A stretch of 34,194 bases of DNA from Chloroflexi bacterium UBA5189 (GTDB lineage Bacteria; Chloroflexota; Limnocylindria; Limnocylindrales; CSP1-4), in assembly GCA_002413045.1 (NCBI GenBank), contig DHWF01000027.1:1-34194 (forward strand). Direction: 5' to 3'. The position numbers and the translations under genes are program-made. The first letter of the stretch is position 1. The number at the start of each line of letters is the position of its first letter. Positions 23,298 through 29,954 of this stretch are shown here, one piece after another. The notes under the pieces are model-generated. The model was not told the DNA's origin and ran no database searches. It worked only from the letters and a program-made list of their open reading frames with translations.

Positions 23298-23531
23298 TAG
23301 TTATCGTGTCAGTTTGAGCACGAAGAGACAGATTGGACACTCAATCTGAACCGAACCAGAGTTAGCACGCCGCTCGACGACCTTGTCAACTCAGGCTCAC
23401 ATCTGGACCTGGGCCCGCCACACCACACACAGGCCTGAAGCACTCGCGAGTCTACGCGAGCGCTTCTTGCTGCAACTCGATGCGACGAGGCGGCGAGGAC
23501 GCGAGCGACCTGCGATTCCGCGCTCGATTCG
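23298..23531. other. Gene-free stretch upstream of tRNA-Arg
   Basis: No supported gene. On the minus strand TTGACA (23384-23389) followed after 19 bases by TAACTC (23359-23364) could be a weak promoter for the tRNA. Base composition is less GC-rich than the rest of the window. Confidence 0.35.
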
Positions 23532-24056
23532 CTAACGCGTCGCCTGGACCGAGCGTTCGGACTTCACGATCACCGCGAGCTCGGCTCCCCACCGATGCGC
23601 CAGCTCGATCTCGCCATCGCGCAGCGGGCCATACTTCCCCATGACTACGAACCGGCGGCCCTTCCCGACAGGGCGGTACCCGGCCCTCTCCAAGCCGCGA
23701 TCGATCGCGCCGGTCGCACCACCGGGGGACCACCGCATCCGAGTCTCGAAAGAGGCCGAGCGCCCCTGGCCCCGAGGAAGGCTCTCAAGCCAGGAAGACA
23801 ACGACTGATGCGACAGGTCCGGGGGCGTCGGCGCCTCACCGGATCCGGCAGCGATCGCGGTGCGGGTCTTGTCGGAGGGCAAGCTGAAGGCGATCAGTGG
23901 AGCGCCAGCCACGAGAAGGTCGACATCGACCAGCGCCGCGGAGGAGGCTTCGTCTGTCGTGAGGGCCTCCGCTCCCGGCCCGAATCCGGCCGCGACCGCC
24001 TGAGCGATCGCCTCGGTATTTCCCCAATGGGACTCGTAGACGACGATGGCTTTCAT
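23532..24056 (-). CDS. Flavodoxin-like protein
   Basis: 174 residues. Starts KAIVVYESHWGNTEAIAQAVAAG, where S-x-x-G-N-T is the loop that holds the FMN phosphate. VDLLVAGAPLIAFSLPS is the next strand and loop, and a strand VVMGKYGPLRDGEIELAHRWGAEL near the end completes the fold. Long-chain flavodoxin inserts are absent. It should bind FMN and carry electrons, or act as a stress-related quinone/flavin reductase-type domain. The ATG at 24056 is 4 bases after the stop of the membrane protein gene, so the two form one operon. Both lie between the tRNA-Arg repeats. Confidence 0.85.
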   Translation of the reverse strand: MKAIVVYESHWGNTEAIAQAVAAGFGPGAEALTTDEASSAALVDVDLLVAGAPLIAFSLPSDKTRTAIAAGSGEAPTPPDLSHQSLSSWLESLPRGQGRSASFETRMRWSPGGATGAIDRGLERAGYRPVGKGRRFVVMGKYGPLRDGEIELAHRWGAELAVIVKSERSVQATR

Positions 24057-24060
24057 GGCA

Positions 24061-24894
24061 TCAGCCTTCCTGGGGCGCGGGAATGGCGGCGAGTCGGACG
24101 GGCCCGAGGGCTGCACGGGGTCGGACGAAGACAACCGCCGCGAGGATCGAGGACACGACACCGAGGACGGTAATGACCACCGCCACCGGGACGGCTGTCA
24201 GATCACCGGCGGCTGCCATCAGGACCATGCCTCCAACGACTCCTGCGCCCATCAGGGGAACCCACACGAGCATCGGGAACGCGAAGGCCGCCGCCCCGTT
24301 GCCGCGAAGGAGGCCGATGCCGCCGATCGCGCACAGGGGCAGGAAGAACGCGAGGTCGAGGGCGTAGACGGGATTGGATGAGATGCCGGCTTTCAGAAGG
24401 TCCGCAGGCAGGACGCCCGTGATGCTGGTCGCCGCGATCTGGCCGAGCCATAGCAGCCCGAACATTGCACCGACTCCGATGAGGAAACCGCCGGCCAAGC
24501 GACGGTTCAAACGCTGAGTCACGGCCTCAGCCCCTTCGACGGCCGAGCGACCGGCGAGCACAAGGCTCCAGAGGGACACGCCGAAGATGGCGATGTGGAT
24601 GGAGGTCAGCGGGTTCATCGCCACCGAAAAGGCGAAGATCGCGTAGTTGTAAACGAGGTAGAGCAGCCCGGCAACGACGGCCAGTCGACCGGCCGATGAG
24701 CCGCGGGAGGCCGTCCATAGGCCAACCACCAGAACGGGAACTGCCAGCAACAGCGTGGCGAGATCGGTGCCCTGGGCCTGCTGTACCCAGTTGGGTGCGT
24801 CGACGTATAGACCGCGGACGGCCAGGCCTGCGAGCGCCGCACCGGCGGCGAAGAAGGTGGCAACGGCGGCCAGTCGGTTCGCGATCGTGTGCAT
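24061..24894 (-). CDS. Multi-pass membrane protein paired with flavodoxin
   Basis: 277 residues with about seven hydrophobic helices, for example LAAVATFFAAGAALAGLAV, LATLLLAVPVLVVGLWTA, LLYLVYNYAIFAFSVAM, IHIAIFGVSLWSLVLAG, GGFLIGVGAMFGLLWLG and VAVVITVLGVVSSILAAVVFV. No catalytic motif or cofactor ligand set is obvious to me, and I do not know the family by name. ATG 24894 is chosen because GGAG (24905-24908) precedes it, whereas the longer reading starts from a TTG with no ribosome site. It is followed 4 bases later by the flavodoxin-like gene; a membrane partner for electron transfer is possible but unproven. Confidence 0.72.
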   Translation of the reverse strand: MHTIANRLAAVATFFAAGAALAGLAVRGLYVDAPNWVQQAQGTDLATLLLAVPVLVVGLWTASRGSSAGRLAVVAGLLYLVYNYAIFAFSVAMNPLTSIHIAIFGVSLWSLVLAGRSAVEGAEAVTQRLNRRLAGGFLIGVGAMFGLLWLGQIAATSITGVLPADLLKAGISSNPVYALDLAFFLPLCAIGGIGLLRGNGAAAFAFPMLVWVPLMGAGVVGGMVLMAAAGDLTAVPVAVVITVLGVVSSILAAVVFVRPRAALGPVRLAAIPAPQEG

Positions 24895-25278
24895 CGGATT
24901 CTTTCTCCGTTCGGTCAATACGCCTGATGCGCCATGACCAGCATGACCTCGATTGCCAGCGGCTTAGCGGGCCGCATAGCCCGATTCGGAGCTCCAAGCG
25001 GCCCGGAGAGCGAGGATCCACGCGGGCCTCGACCTGTGCAGCCTGCCGAGTCGCCATGACTCGCGCCGGCGGCTGGATCAACTTGAAGTTGTAGAGGCCG
25101 GTATGCGCTGGAGTCCCCGACGTTCCGCCGGCGAGACGCCGATGTGCGACAAACCCGGGGCGCGTGGCGTCCGGCGAACGCCCGGCGCGCTGTCCACACG
25201 CGTCGCTCAACTGAGTGGCTAACGATTGCCCTCTCGGTGGTATCGCCACGCTGACGAGCACGCCGAATTGAACTTTCG
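24895..25278. other. Gene-free stretch at the right end of the bracketed segment
   Basis: About 380 bases with no supported gene. It contains the Shine-Dalgarno of the membrane protein gene (24905-24908) and, at its right end, a hairpin touching the repeat (25262-25280). Nothing else recognised. Confidence 0.35.
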
Positions 25279-25319
25279 GCTTAGAAGGCAGCCGCTCTGT
25301 CCACTGAGCTACGGGGACG
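25262..25319 (-). pseudogene. tRNA-Arg 5' half remnant next to a T-arm-like hairpin
   Basis: On the minus strand the first 40 bases of tRNA-Arg (acceptor 5' strand, D-arm, anticodon loop) are intact at 25279-25318, then the sequence departs. Directly after it, GCCGAA and TTCGGC form a 6-bp stem around AGTTCAA, loosely like a T-arm loop. No 3' acceptor strand or CCA is present, so it cannot make a tRNA. Confidence 0.6.
25279..25319 (-). repeat. Direct repeat copy B (displaced 5' half of tRNA-Arg)
   Basis: Exact 41-base match to 23257-23297 in the same orientation. Its outer flank (25320 on) has no sequence in common with the flank of copy A. Confidence 0.85.
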
Positions 25320-25373
25320 AGGACGTCATCGTCTCACGAGCACGATTGGCCGGCCACTCCCCGCACGACAGCA

Positions 25374-25406
25374 GAACGGCCGCCCGGCGGGGCCGGACGG
25401 CCGTTC
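25374..25406 (-). terminator. Strong hairpin terminator after the LppX-like gene
   Basis: A 15-bp stem (25374-25388 with 25392-25406, one G-U pair in minus-strand RNA) and a 3-base loop, 24 bases beyond the stop at 25430. No U run follows, as is frequent in GC-rich bacteria. Confidence 0.6.
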
Positions 25407-25429
25407 GAATATCGAGCTCGGGGGATTGC

Positions 25430-26377
25430 CTAGGGCGTGACGCCGCCCATCAGTGACTGGAGCAATGGGCCGAGGAGCGTCATCAGCGGGACGTCGACCG
25501 AGGTCGCCGGCGCGTCGAGGCTCGTGCCCGCGTCGGGCGTCTTGAAGCTGAGGTTGAAGTCGAACGTCTGAGTCGCGTCCGTCTTGGACGAGCCCTTGAC
25601 CTCGAGCCCGATGAGCCGGTTCGAGCCATCGATCCAAAGATCGATGCTGGAGTTGGTGTTCTGCAGCGCCGTGATGGCCTGCTGGATCTCGGCTGCGCTC
25701 GCGCCAGACGTAAGTGCGCTGCTCGAAGCGAGCTTCGTCCAATCCACGGTCGCCGAGACGTGCGCCGCGCTGACGCCGTTGTGCGTTTCCGTCGCCACGA
25801 ACGTGAGCGTGACGCCGGCATTCGTGAGCGCCGTCTTGAGCGCGTTCGCGTCCGCGAAGCTCGCCATCGGCGCTGCGGAGGAGGTTGGCGTGACGCCGCC
25901 GAGTGCCGCGAGCGAGGCGAAGTCGGCCGCCGTGCCGAGCTTCAGCCAGCTGGTGAGGTCGCCCGATGGGACCCCGCCCGAGCTCGCGTACAGCAGCTGG
26001 AGCAGCGCCGGCGCGATCGGGCTCTTGGCATACAGCGCCTGGCCGTCGTACAGGACGTCGATGTCGAGCGTGTCGCCGGTGATGCCGAGCTGCGCGAGAT
26101 CGGCCGCGGAGCTGCCGAGCGCCGACGTCGGGATCGACAGGTGGAACAGGCCCTTGCCGTTCTTCGTGTCGAGGACCAGCCGGACCGCGCCGGGCTGCAG
26201 GCTGATGGAATCGCTGCCCTGCACGGCGGACAGCGAGAGATCGACCTGGACCTGATCCCAGCCCGTCTTCGTCGCATTGAACGTGAGCGCGTATGGATCG
26301 TTGGTGGTGGCCGAGCCACCACACGCCGCCAGCATCGTCGCGACCACGACGAGCCCGAGCAAGAGCCTCCGCCCCAT
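25430..26377 (-). CDS. LppX/LprG-like lipoprotein
   Basis: 315 residues. Signal peptide and lipobox (LLLGLVVVATMLAAC) give a lipid-anchored surface protein. The mature part starts with DPYALTFNATKTGWDQVQVDLSLSA and continues with repeated strand-turn elements such as GAVRLVLDTKNGKGLFHLSIP and VSATVDWTKLASSS, ending SIDLWIDGSNRLIGLEVKGSS and FDFNLSFKTPDAGTSLDAPATSVDVP. This is the U-shaped half-barrel pattern of LppX/LprG/LprAFG lipoproteins, which carry lipids or lipoglycans. The start is firm: GGAGG lies 5 bases upstream of ATG 26377. Followed by a strong hairpin terminator, so it is probably monocistronic. Divergent from the stalked surface protein. Confidence 0.82.
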   Translation of the reverse strand: MGRRLLLGLVVVATMLAACGGSATTNDPYALTFNATKTGWDQVQVDLSLSAVQGSDSISLQPGAVRLVLDTKNGKGLFHLSIPTSALGSSAADLAQLGITGDTLDIDVLYDGQALYAKSPIAPALLQLLYASSGGVPSGDLTSWLKLGTAADFASLAALGGVTPTSSAAPMASFADANALKTALTNAGVTLTFVATETHNGVSAAHVSATVDWTKLASSSALTSGASAAEIQQAITALQNTNSSIDLWIDGSNRLIGLEVKGSSKTDATQTFDFNLSFKTPDAGTSLDAPATSVDVPLMTLLGPLLQSLMGGVTP

Positions 26378-26573
26378 GATGACCTCCCCCAAGAATCCGC
26401 TTTTTCCGTTCAGACGGCGTGATGGTACCGCCCATCTGCGCGTCGGTGAATTTACAGCGTGTACGTCCGCATCGATCGGGCATATGCTCGCCGCCACGTA
26501 CGCTGCGTTGGGTCGGGCCAGCGTCGCTCGGTGGAGGTTGTTCGGTCCATTGCGTACGTTCCGGTCCAGCCGC
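26378..26573. promoter_or_regulatory. Divergent promoter region between the LppX-like and stalked surface protein genes
   Basis: Contains the GGGGGAGG ribosome site of the minus-strand gene. A TGTAAATT element on the minus strand is an extended -10 candidate, and TACGTT at 26555-26560 is a plus-strand -10 candidate 13 bases before ATG 26574. Assignments are tentative. Confidence 0.35.
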
Positions 26574-27701
26574 ATGTATCGGCACCTGCTCGCGCTCGTC
26601 ATCGGGCTCGCCTTCGGCGCAGCGATGGCGGTGTCACCCGGCGCGAGTCGGCCGGCGGAAGCGCTGCTCCCGAAGTGCGGCATCTTGGCCAACTTCGAGT
26701 GCATCTACCTGGGCCTCCAGGGTGACGGAACGGGCGGCGTCACGTTTACGAGCTATACCTTTCCCGGCGGCTCACCGCAGCCGATCACACTCGGAACCTG
26801 CTCGCGGCAAGGCAACATCAACGGCCCGGCGAGCGCGTGCGTCGTCGGGATCTCCTACACGACGCAATCGTCGGTAACCATCTCGATGCAGGTGATGGTC
26901 AACTCGGACAGCTGCTTCAGCTACCAGGGCGGGTCATGTGGCGGCGCTGTCAACGAGTCAAAAACGTTCGCTCTCTCGAACGCGACGCCGAGCATCAGCG
27001 ACACCGACTTCTCGTTCTCCCTGCTCAATCCCGAGACGATGACGATCCACCTGCAGGGGACCGGCACCGGGACCGTCAAGAGCTCCCCGCAGGGGATCAA
27101 CTGCCCGTCGACGTGCACGGTGCACTTCGCGAAGGGCACGACGGTGACGCTCACCGAGACGCCGACCGGCACTTCCGTCTTCGCCGGTTGGGGCCAGTCC
27201 TGCTTCAGCAACGGCCTGGGCAGCACCTCCTGCAACTGGACGATCAATGGGACGCTCGACATCAGCCCGATCTTCAATACACCCACGCCGCCGCCACCCA
27301 CGCCAAGCCCGACGCCTGCACCAACGCCCACGCCGAAGCCGACGCCGACGCCGACGCTGAAGCCGGGCGCGACGCCGACCCCGCGGCCCACGAGCAGGAC
27401 CGTGAACCCGACGCCGGGCGCGCCGACGAGCGCGCCGGCGACCACCGGCTCGGCGCCTAGCGCCCCGGCGGCCTCGACGCCTGAGCCGACAGCCACGCCC
27501 GGGCAGACCGCCGACGGCGCGACTGCCGAAGCGCCATCCCTTGCGCCGCTCGACACCGCGCCTCCGGACGTCGGACAGACAGCGTCGAGCGATTTGAGCC
27601 GGCCGCTCCTTGCGGGAGGCCTCGTCGTCCTGCTCGTCGGGCTTGGCGGCGGTGCGTTGCTCTTCTTCCGGAAGTCGCGCGGAGTTGCGCCCGGTCCGTA
27701 A
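26574..27701 (+). CDS. Stalked, membrane-anchored surface protein with an InlB-type repeat
   Basis: 375 residues. Signal peptide (HLLALVIGLAFGAAMAVS), then an extracellular part with paired Cys residues (CGILANFEC, TCSRQGNINGPASACVVG). The segment GTGTGTVKSSPQGINCPSTC followed by GTTVTLTETPTGTSVFAGW is a divergent InlB B-repeat, a small adhesive beta domain. A Pro-Thr stalk of about 120 residues (TPTP, KPTP and LKPGATPTP units) leads to a C-terminal transmembrane helix (LLAGGLVVLLVGLGGGALLFF) with a basic tail. It looks like a sortase-type anchor, but no LPxTG is present. ATG 26574 is chosen to put the signal at the start; an earlier in-frame ATG at 26484 is possible. Convergent with the beta-propeller lipoprotein, 6 bases apart. 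Confidence 0.8.
   Translation: MYRHLLALVIGLAFGAAMAVSPGASRPAEALLPKCGILANFECIYLGLQGDGTGGVTFTSYTFPGGSPQPITLGTCSRQGNINGPASACVVGISYTTQSSVTISMQVMVNSDSCFSYQGGSCGGAVNESKTFALSNATPSISDTDFSFSLLNPETMTIHLQGTGTGTVKSSPQGINCPSTCTVHFAKGTTVTLTETPTGTSVFAGWGQSCFSNGLGSTSCNWTINGTLDISPIFNTPTPPPPTPSPTPAPTPTPKPTPTPTLKPGATPTPRPTSRTVNPTPGAPTSAPATTGSAPSAPAASTPEPTATPGQTADGATAEAPSLAPLDTAPPDVGQTASSDLSRPLLAGGLVVLLVGLGGGALLFFRKSRGVAPGP
27285..27400 (+). repeat. Short tandem repeat encoding a Pro-Thr stalk
   Basis: Imperfect CCSACG-type hexamers encode repeated Thr-Pro and Lys-Pro pairs in the stalked surface protein. Codon use varies, so it is a protein-level repeat rather than a pure DNA repeat. Confidence 0.6.
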
Positions 27702-27707
27702 TCGGGG

Positions 27708-28928
27708 TCATGAGCGCGCCGGCGTGAGCCAGACCTCCGGCACGTACGAGTCCGGGATGCCGAAGGCCCCGACAACGAGGGCGCCCTGCCCTGCCTGGGC
27801 AATACCGTAGAACTCAGCTCCTGCCTGCACCGGCGCGCTTGCCGACATCTGCCACGCCAGCCCGTCCCGCGAGATCCACGAGACGGCGGTGCCGCGCTGC
27901 AGGCCTTGCACGTCCCCGACTCCAATCGATATGCCGCCGATCGTCACCACGTCGGTCATCCAGGCAAACCCTCCCGAGTGCTGCCGAGAGGGCTGATCCG
28001 GCGCGCGCGTCCAAATCCTGCCGTCCACGGACGTCCATGCAAGCGCGATCTTCCGGCCGATGTCCGCCCCAACGGCGACGACGCCGCCGGCAGGTCCGGG
28101 CGCGACCGAGACCGCCTCGCCGTTGGCAAACGCCTGGCTCTCGACACGAGTCCAGCTCGCGCCGTGGGCTGACGTCCAGGCCACCGCGCCGGTCGGATCC
28201 TGCACGCCGCCCACCACGCCGACGGCGACGAGCCCACCGCTGAATGTGCTGATGCCGCGGACCTCGGCGTTCGCAAATGCCGTGGCGTCGTCGGGTACCG
28301 CTTGCCAGGCGGCCCCATCGGGCGAGGTCCAAAACCTCGCATGCCGGTCGAGGAGCTCAGGCCCGGCCGAGCCCCCCGCGACGAAGCCGTTCTGCGTCGC
28401 GACGACCGATGTCATCCGCTCTACGGACCCGTTGCCGAGCAGCGGCGCGGTGTGCTGCGCCCAGGTTACGCCGTCATGCGACGTCCACGAGACCGGATCG
28501 TTGCCGGATCGGCCGACGGCCACGATCGTTCCATCCGCGCTGACCGCGACCGATACCGGGAAGGTGAACGGCGTGGCATCGATCTCGTGAATGGTCCACG
28601 ACTGGCCGTCGGTCGACGTCCAGGAGTACGGCGCCCAATCAGGCGGGACGTAGCCAACCGCCACGTAGCCACCGCCCGGGAGCCCGGCGACGTCGACCAT
28701 CATCGCCTGGCCCTGGATGCGCAGGATCGGGTGGGTGCCCTGGTAGCTCGGTGAGACGGTCTGCTCGTAATTGGCGGGCCGTTCTACGGACGCGACGCGG
28801 CCCCAGTCGATCCCCAGGACGGGTAGGCCGATGGTCGTCGGGGTTGGGCCGAACGTGCAGCCGTCGAGGACAACAAGAACGGCCACGGCGATCGCAACGC
28901 GGGACCGTGAGCCGCGCCTACCCGACAT
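27708..28928 (-). CDS. Beta-propeller lipoprotein with W-T-S-x-D-G-x-x-W repeats
   Basis: 406 residues. Signal peptide and lipobox (VAIAVAVLVVLDGC) give a lipid-anchored surface protein. Six blades are marked by WTSTDGQSW, WTSHDGVTW, WTSPDGAAW, WTSAHGASW, WTSVDGRIW and WISRDGLAW, each about 50 residues apart and followed by a strand with VAVG-type or VVVG segments; the closing strand VWLTPARS may complete a seventh blade. This is the sialidase/BNR-like propeller pattern, usually a binding scaffold; catalytic sialidase residues cannot be shown. The gene starts 6 bases after the stop of the SH3/Ig protein gene, so it is likely the third gene of the upstream module's operon. Confidence 0.84.
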   Translation of the reverse strand: MSGRRGSRSRVAIAVAVLVVLDGCTFGPTPTTIGLPVLGIDWGRVASVERPANYEQTVSPSYQGTHPILRIQGQAMMVDVAGLPGGGYVAVGYVPPDWAPYSWTSTDGQSWTIHEIDATPFTFPVSVAVSADGTIVAVGRSGNDPVSWTSHDGVTWAQHTAPLLGNGSVERMTSVVATQNGFVAGGSAGPELLDRHARFWTSPDGAAWQAVPDDATAFANAEVRGISTFSGGLVAVGVVGGVQDPTGAVAWTSAHGASWTRVESQAFANGEAVSVAPGPAGGVVAVGADIGRKIALAWTSVDGRIWTRAPDQPSRQHSGGFAWMTDVVTIGGISIGVGDVQGLQRGTAVSWISRDGLAWQMSASAPVQAGAEFYGIAQAGQGALVVGAFGIPDSYVPEVWLTPARS

Positions 28929-28934
28929 CCCCGA

Positions 28935-29954
28935 TCACGGGATGCACGATCCCTCGAACAGCCAGTGCGAGTTGTCGGGCGGATGCGATGTCGTCGATGT
29001 GTTCCCGGCGTTGTCCGAGGCGGTGACCCAATACTCGAGATTGGAGTCCGCCCAGGACGACCCGGGGTTGGTGATGGTGGAGGTGAAGACGTTGGTCGAC
29101 GGGTTGTTCATCTGGAAGTTGTGCTGGATGCCATTTGGGTCTTTCCAATGGAGCGTGACCGAAGGCGTGTACAGGCCACTCCCGCCCGCGTCGGTGACGT
29201 TGATGCTGATCGTCGCCGACGTGGGCCCACAGCCGCTCCCGACGTTGTAGATGTAGTAGTCGATGCTGCCGTCGTAGTAGGCGCCGCTGATGCTCACGCC
29301 GGTGATAGACGGGGGTGTGAGATCAGGCACTGGCGTAGGTTTCGGCGTGGGGGTCGGGGTCGGCGTCGGGGTCGGCGTCGGGGTCGGGGTGGCATGCGGT
29401 GTCGGCGTCGGCGTCTGGCCGGGCTTGAGCGTCGGGGTCGGTGTCGGTTTGGGGGTCGGAGTCGCGGCCTGGCCTGGCTTGAGCGTCGGCCCTGGTGTCG
29501 GACTCGGGCCGACCGTCGCGAGGATCGTCTCGCCGGGCTCGGGCGAAGGGCTCGGAGACGGCCTCGGTTGGCTCGACGCCGACGCCGTCTCGACGCAGCC
29601 GCCGACCGGGAGGCTGTTCGGGGCTGACTGGAGTCGCAACGCGCTCGCCTGCGCCCAGCCGCGCTCGACGCCGGGCTCGCCAACGTAGACCTCGAGCCAG
29701 TGGCCGTCGACCGAACGCGCGGTCACGAGCAGCGTCTGGCCACCGGGAATGTGCGACAGCTCCGGCCCCGAACCGGGGCATGCAAGGATCGCGAGGGTCG
29801 CAGCGGTCTGTGGCTTATCGAAGGGGCTCAGCCCGGCCGCGACGACTGCGCCTCCGGCGACCGCGCCGCTCAAGAGCCCTGCGGCGGCAACCTGCACGGC
29901 GCGTTGGGCAACGAGGCTACCGAGCCGAGACCCGACGCCGGCAAGCATCGTCAT
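28935..29954 (-). CDS. Membrane-anchored SH3-like/Pro-Thr stalk/Ig-like protein (module copy A)
   Basis: 339 residues. A transmembrane helix at about 20-42 (VQVAAAGLLSGAVAGGAVVAAG) anchors it, then an SH3-like domain at about 56-112 (GQTLLVTARSVDGHWLEVY, RGWAQASALRL) with flanking Cys59 and Cys120 that are also found in the second copy. A Pro-Thr stalk (about 125-210, TPTPKPTP and LKPGQTPTP units) follows, then an Ig-like domain (TPPSITGVSISGAYYDG, GLYTPSVTLHW, LEYWVTASDNAGNTS). Such layouts sit on the cell surface and bind ligands or the wall. ATG 29954 overlaps the stop of the papain-fold gene (ATGA). About half of the clearly structured residues match the copy at 31939-32844. Confidence 0.82.
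   Translation of the reverse strand: MTMLAGVGSRLGSLVAQRAVQVAAAGLLSGAVAGGAVVAAGLSPFDKPQTAATLAILACPGSGPELSHIPGGQTLLVTARSVDGHWLEVYVGEPGVERGWAQASALRLQSAPNSLPVGGCVETASASSQPRPSPSPSPEPGETILATVGPSPTPGPTLKPGQAATPTPKPTPTPTLKPGQTPTPTPHATPTPTPTPTPTPTPTPKPTPVPDLTPPSITGVSISGAYYDGSIDYYIYNVGSGCGPTSATISINVTDAGGSGLYTPSVTLHWKDPNGIQHNFQMNNPSTNVFTSTITNPGSSWADSNLEYWVTASDNAGNTSTTSHPPDNSHWLFEGSCIP
29331..29500 (-). repeat. Tandem hexamer-like repeat encoding the Pro-Thr stalk of copy A
   Basis: Runs of GTCGGG and GTCGGC on the plus strand (about 29345-29395 nearly perfect) encode Thr-Pro repeats on the minus strand. It may vary in length between strains by slippage or recombination. Confidence 0.65.

Larger units (their letters stand above)
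23298..25278. mobile_element. Candidate small tRNA-targeted insertion (about 2 kb between the repeats)
   Basis: The segment between the two 41-bp repeats holds two minus-strand genes, a flavodoxin-like protein and a membrane protein, and two gene-poor ends. It carries no integrase, transposase or inverted terminal repeat that I can see. It could be a remnant, an element mobilised in trans, or a gene pair bracketed by an older recombination event. The left end (23298-23531) and the right end (24895-25278) look lower in GC than the flanks. Confidence 0.4.

Noticed and set aside
24919..25261. Possible small genes in the stretch right of the membrane protein gene
   Set aside because: The available open frames have no ribosome site, no domain and Arg-rich composition.
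25279..25319. A second tRNA-Arg gene
   Set aside because: Only the 5' half matches; no T-arm in register, no 3' acceptor strand and no CCA.
29331..29500. CRISPR array
   Set aside because: The repeats are 6-base coding units without unique spacers; they encode a Pro-Thr stalk.
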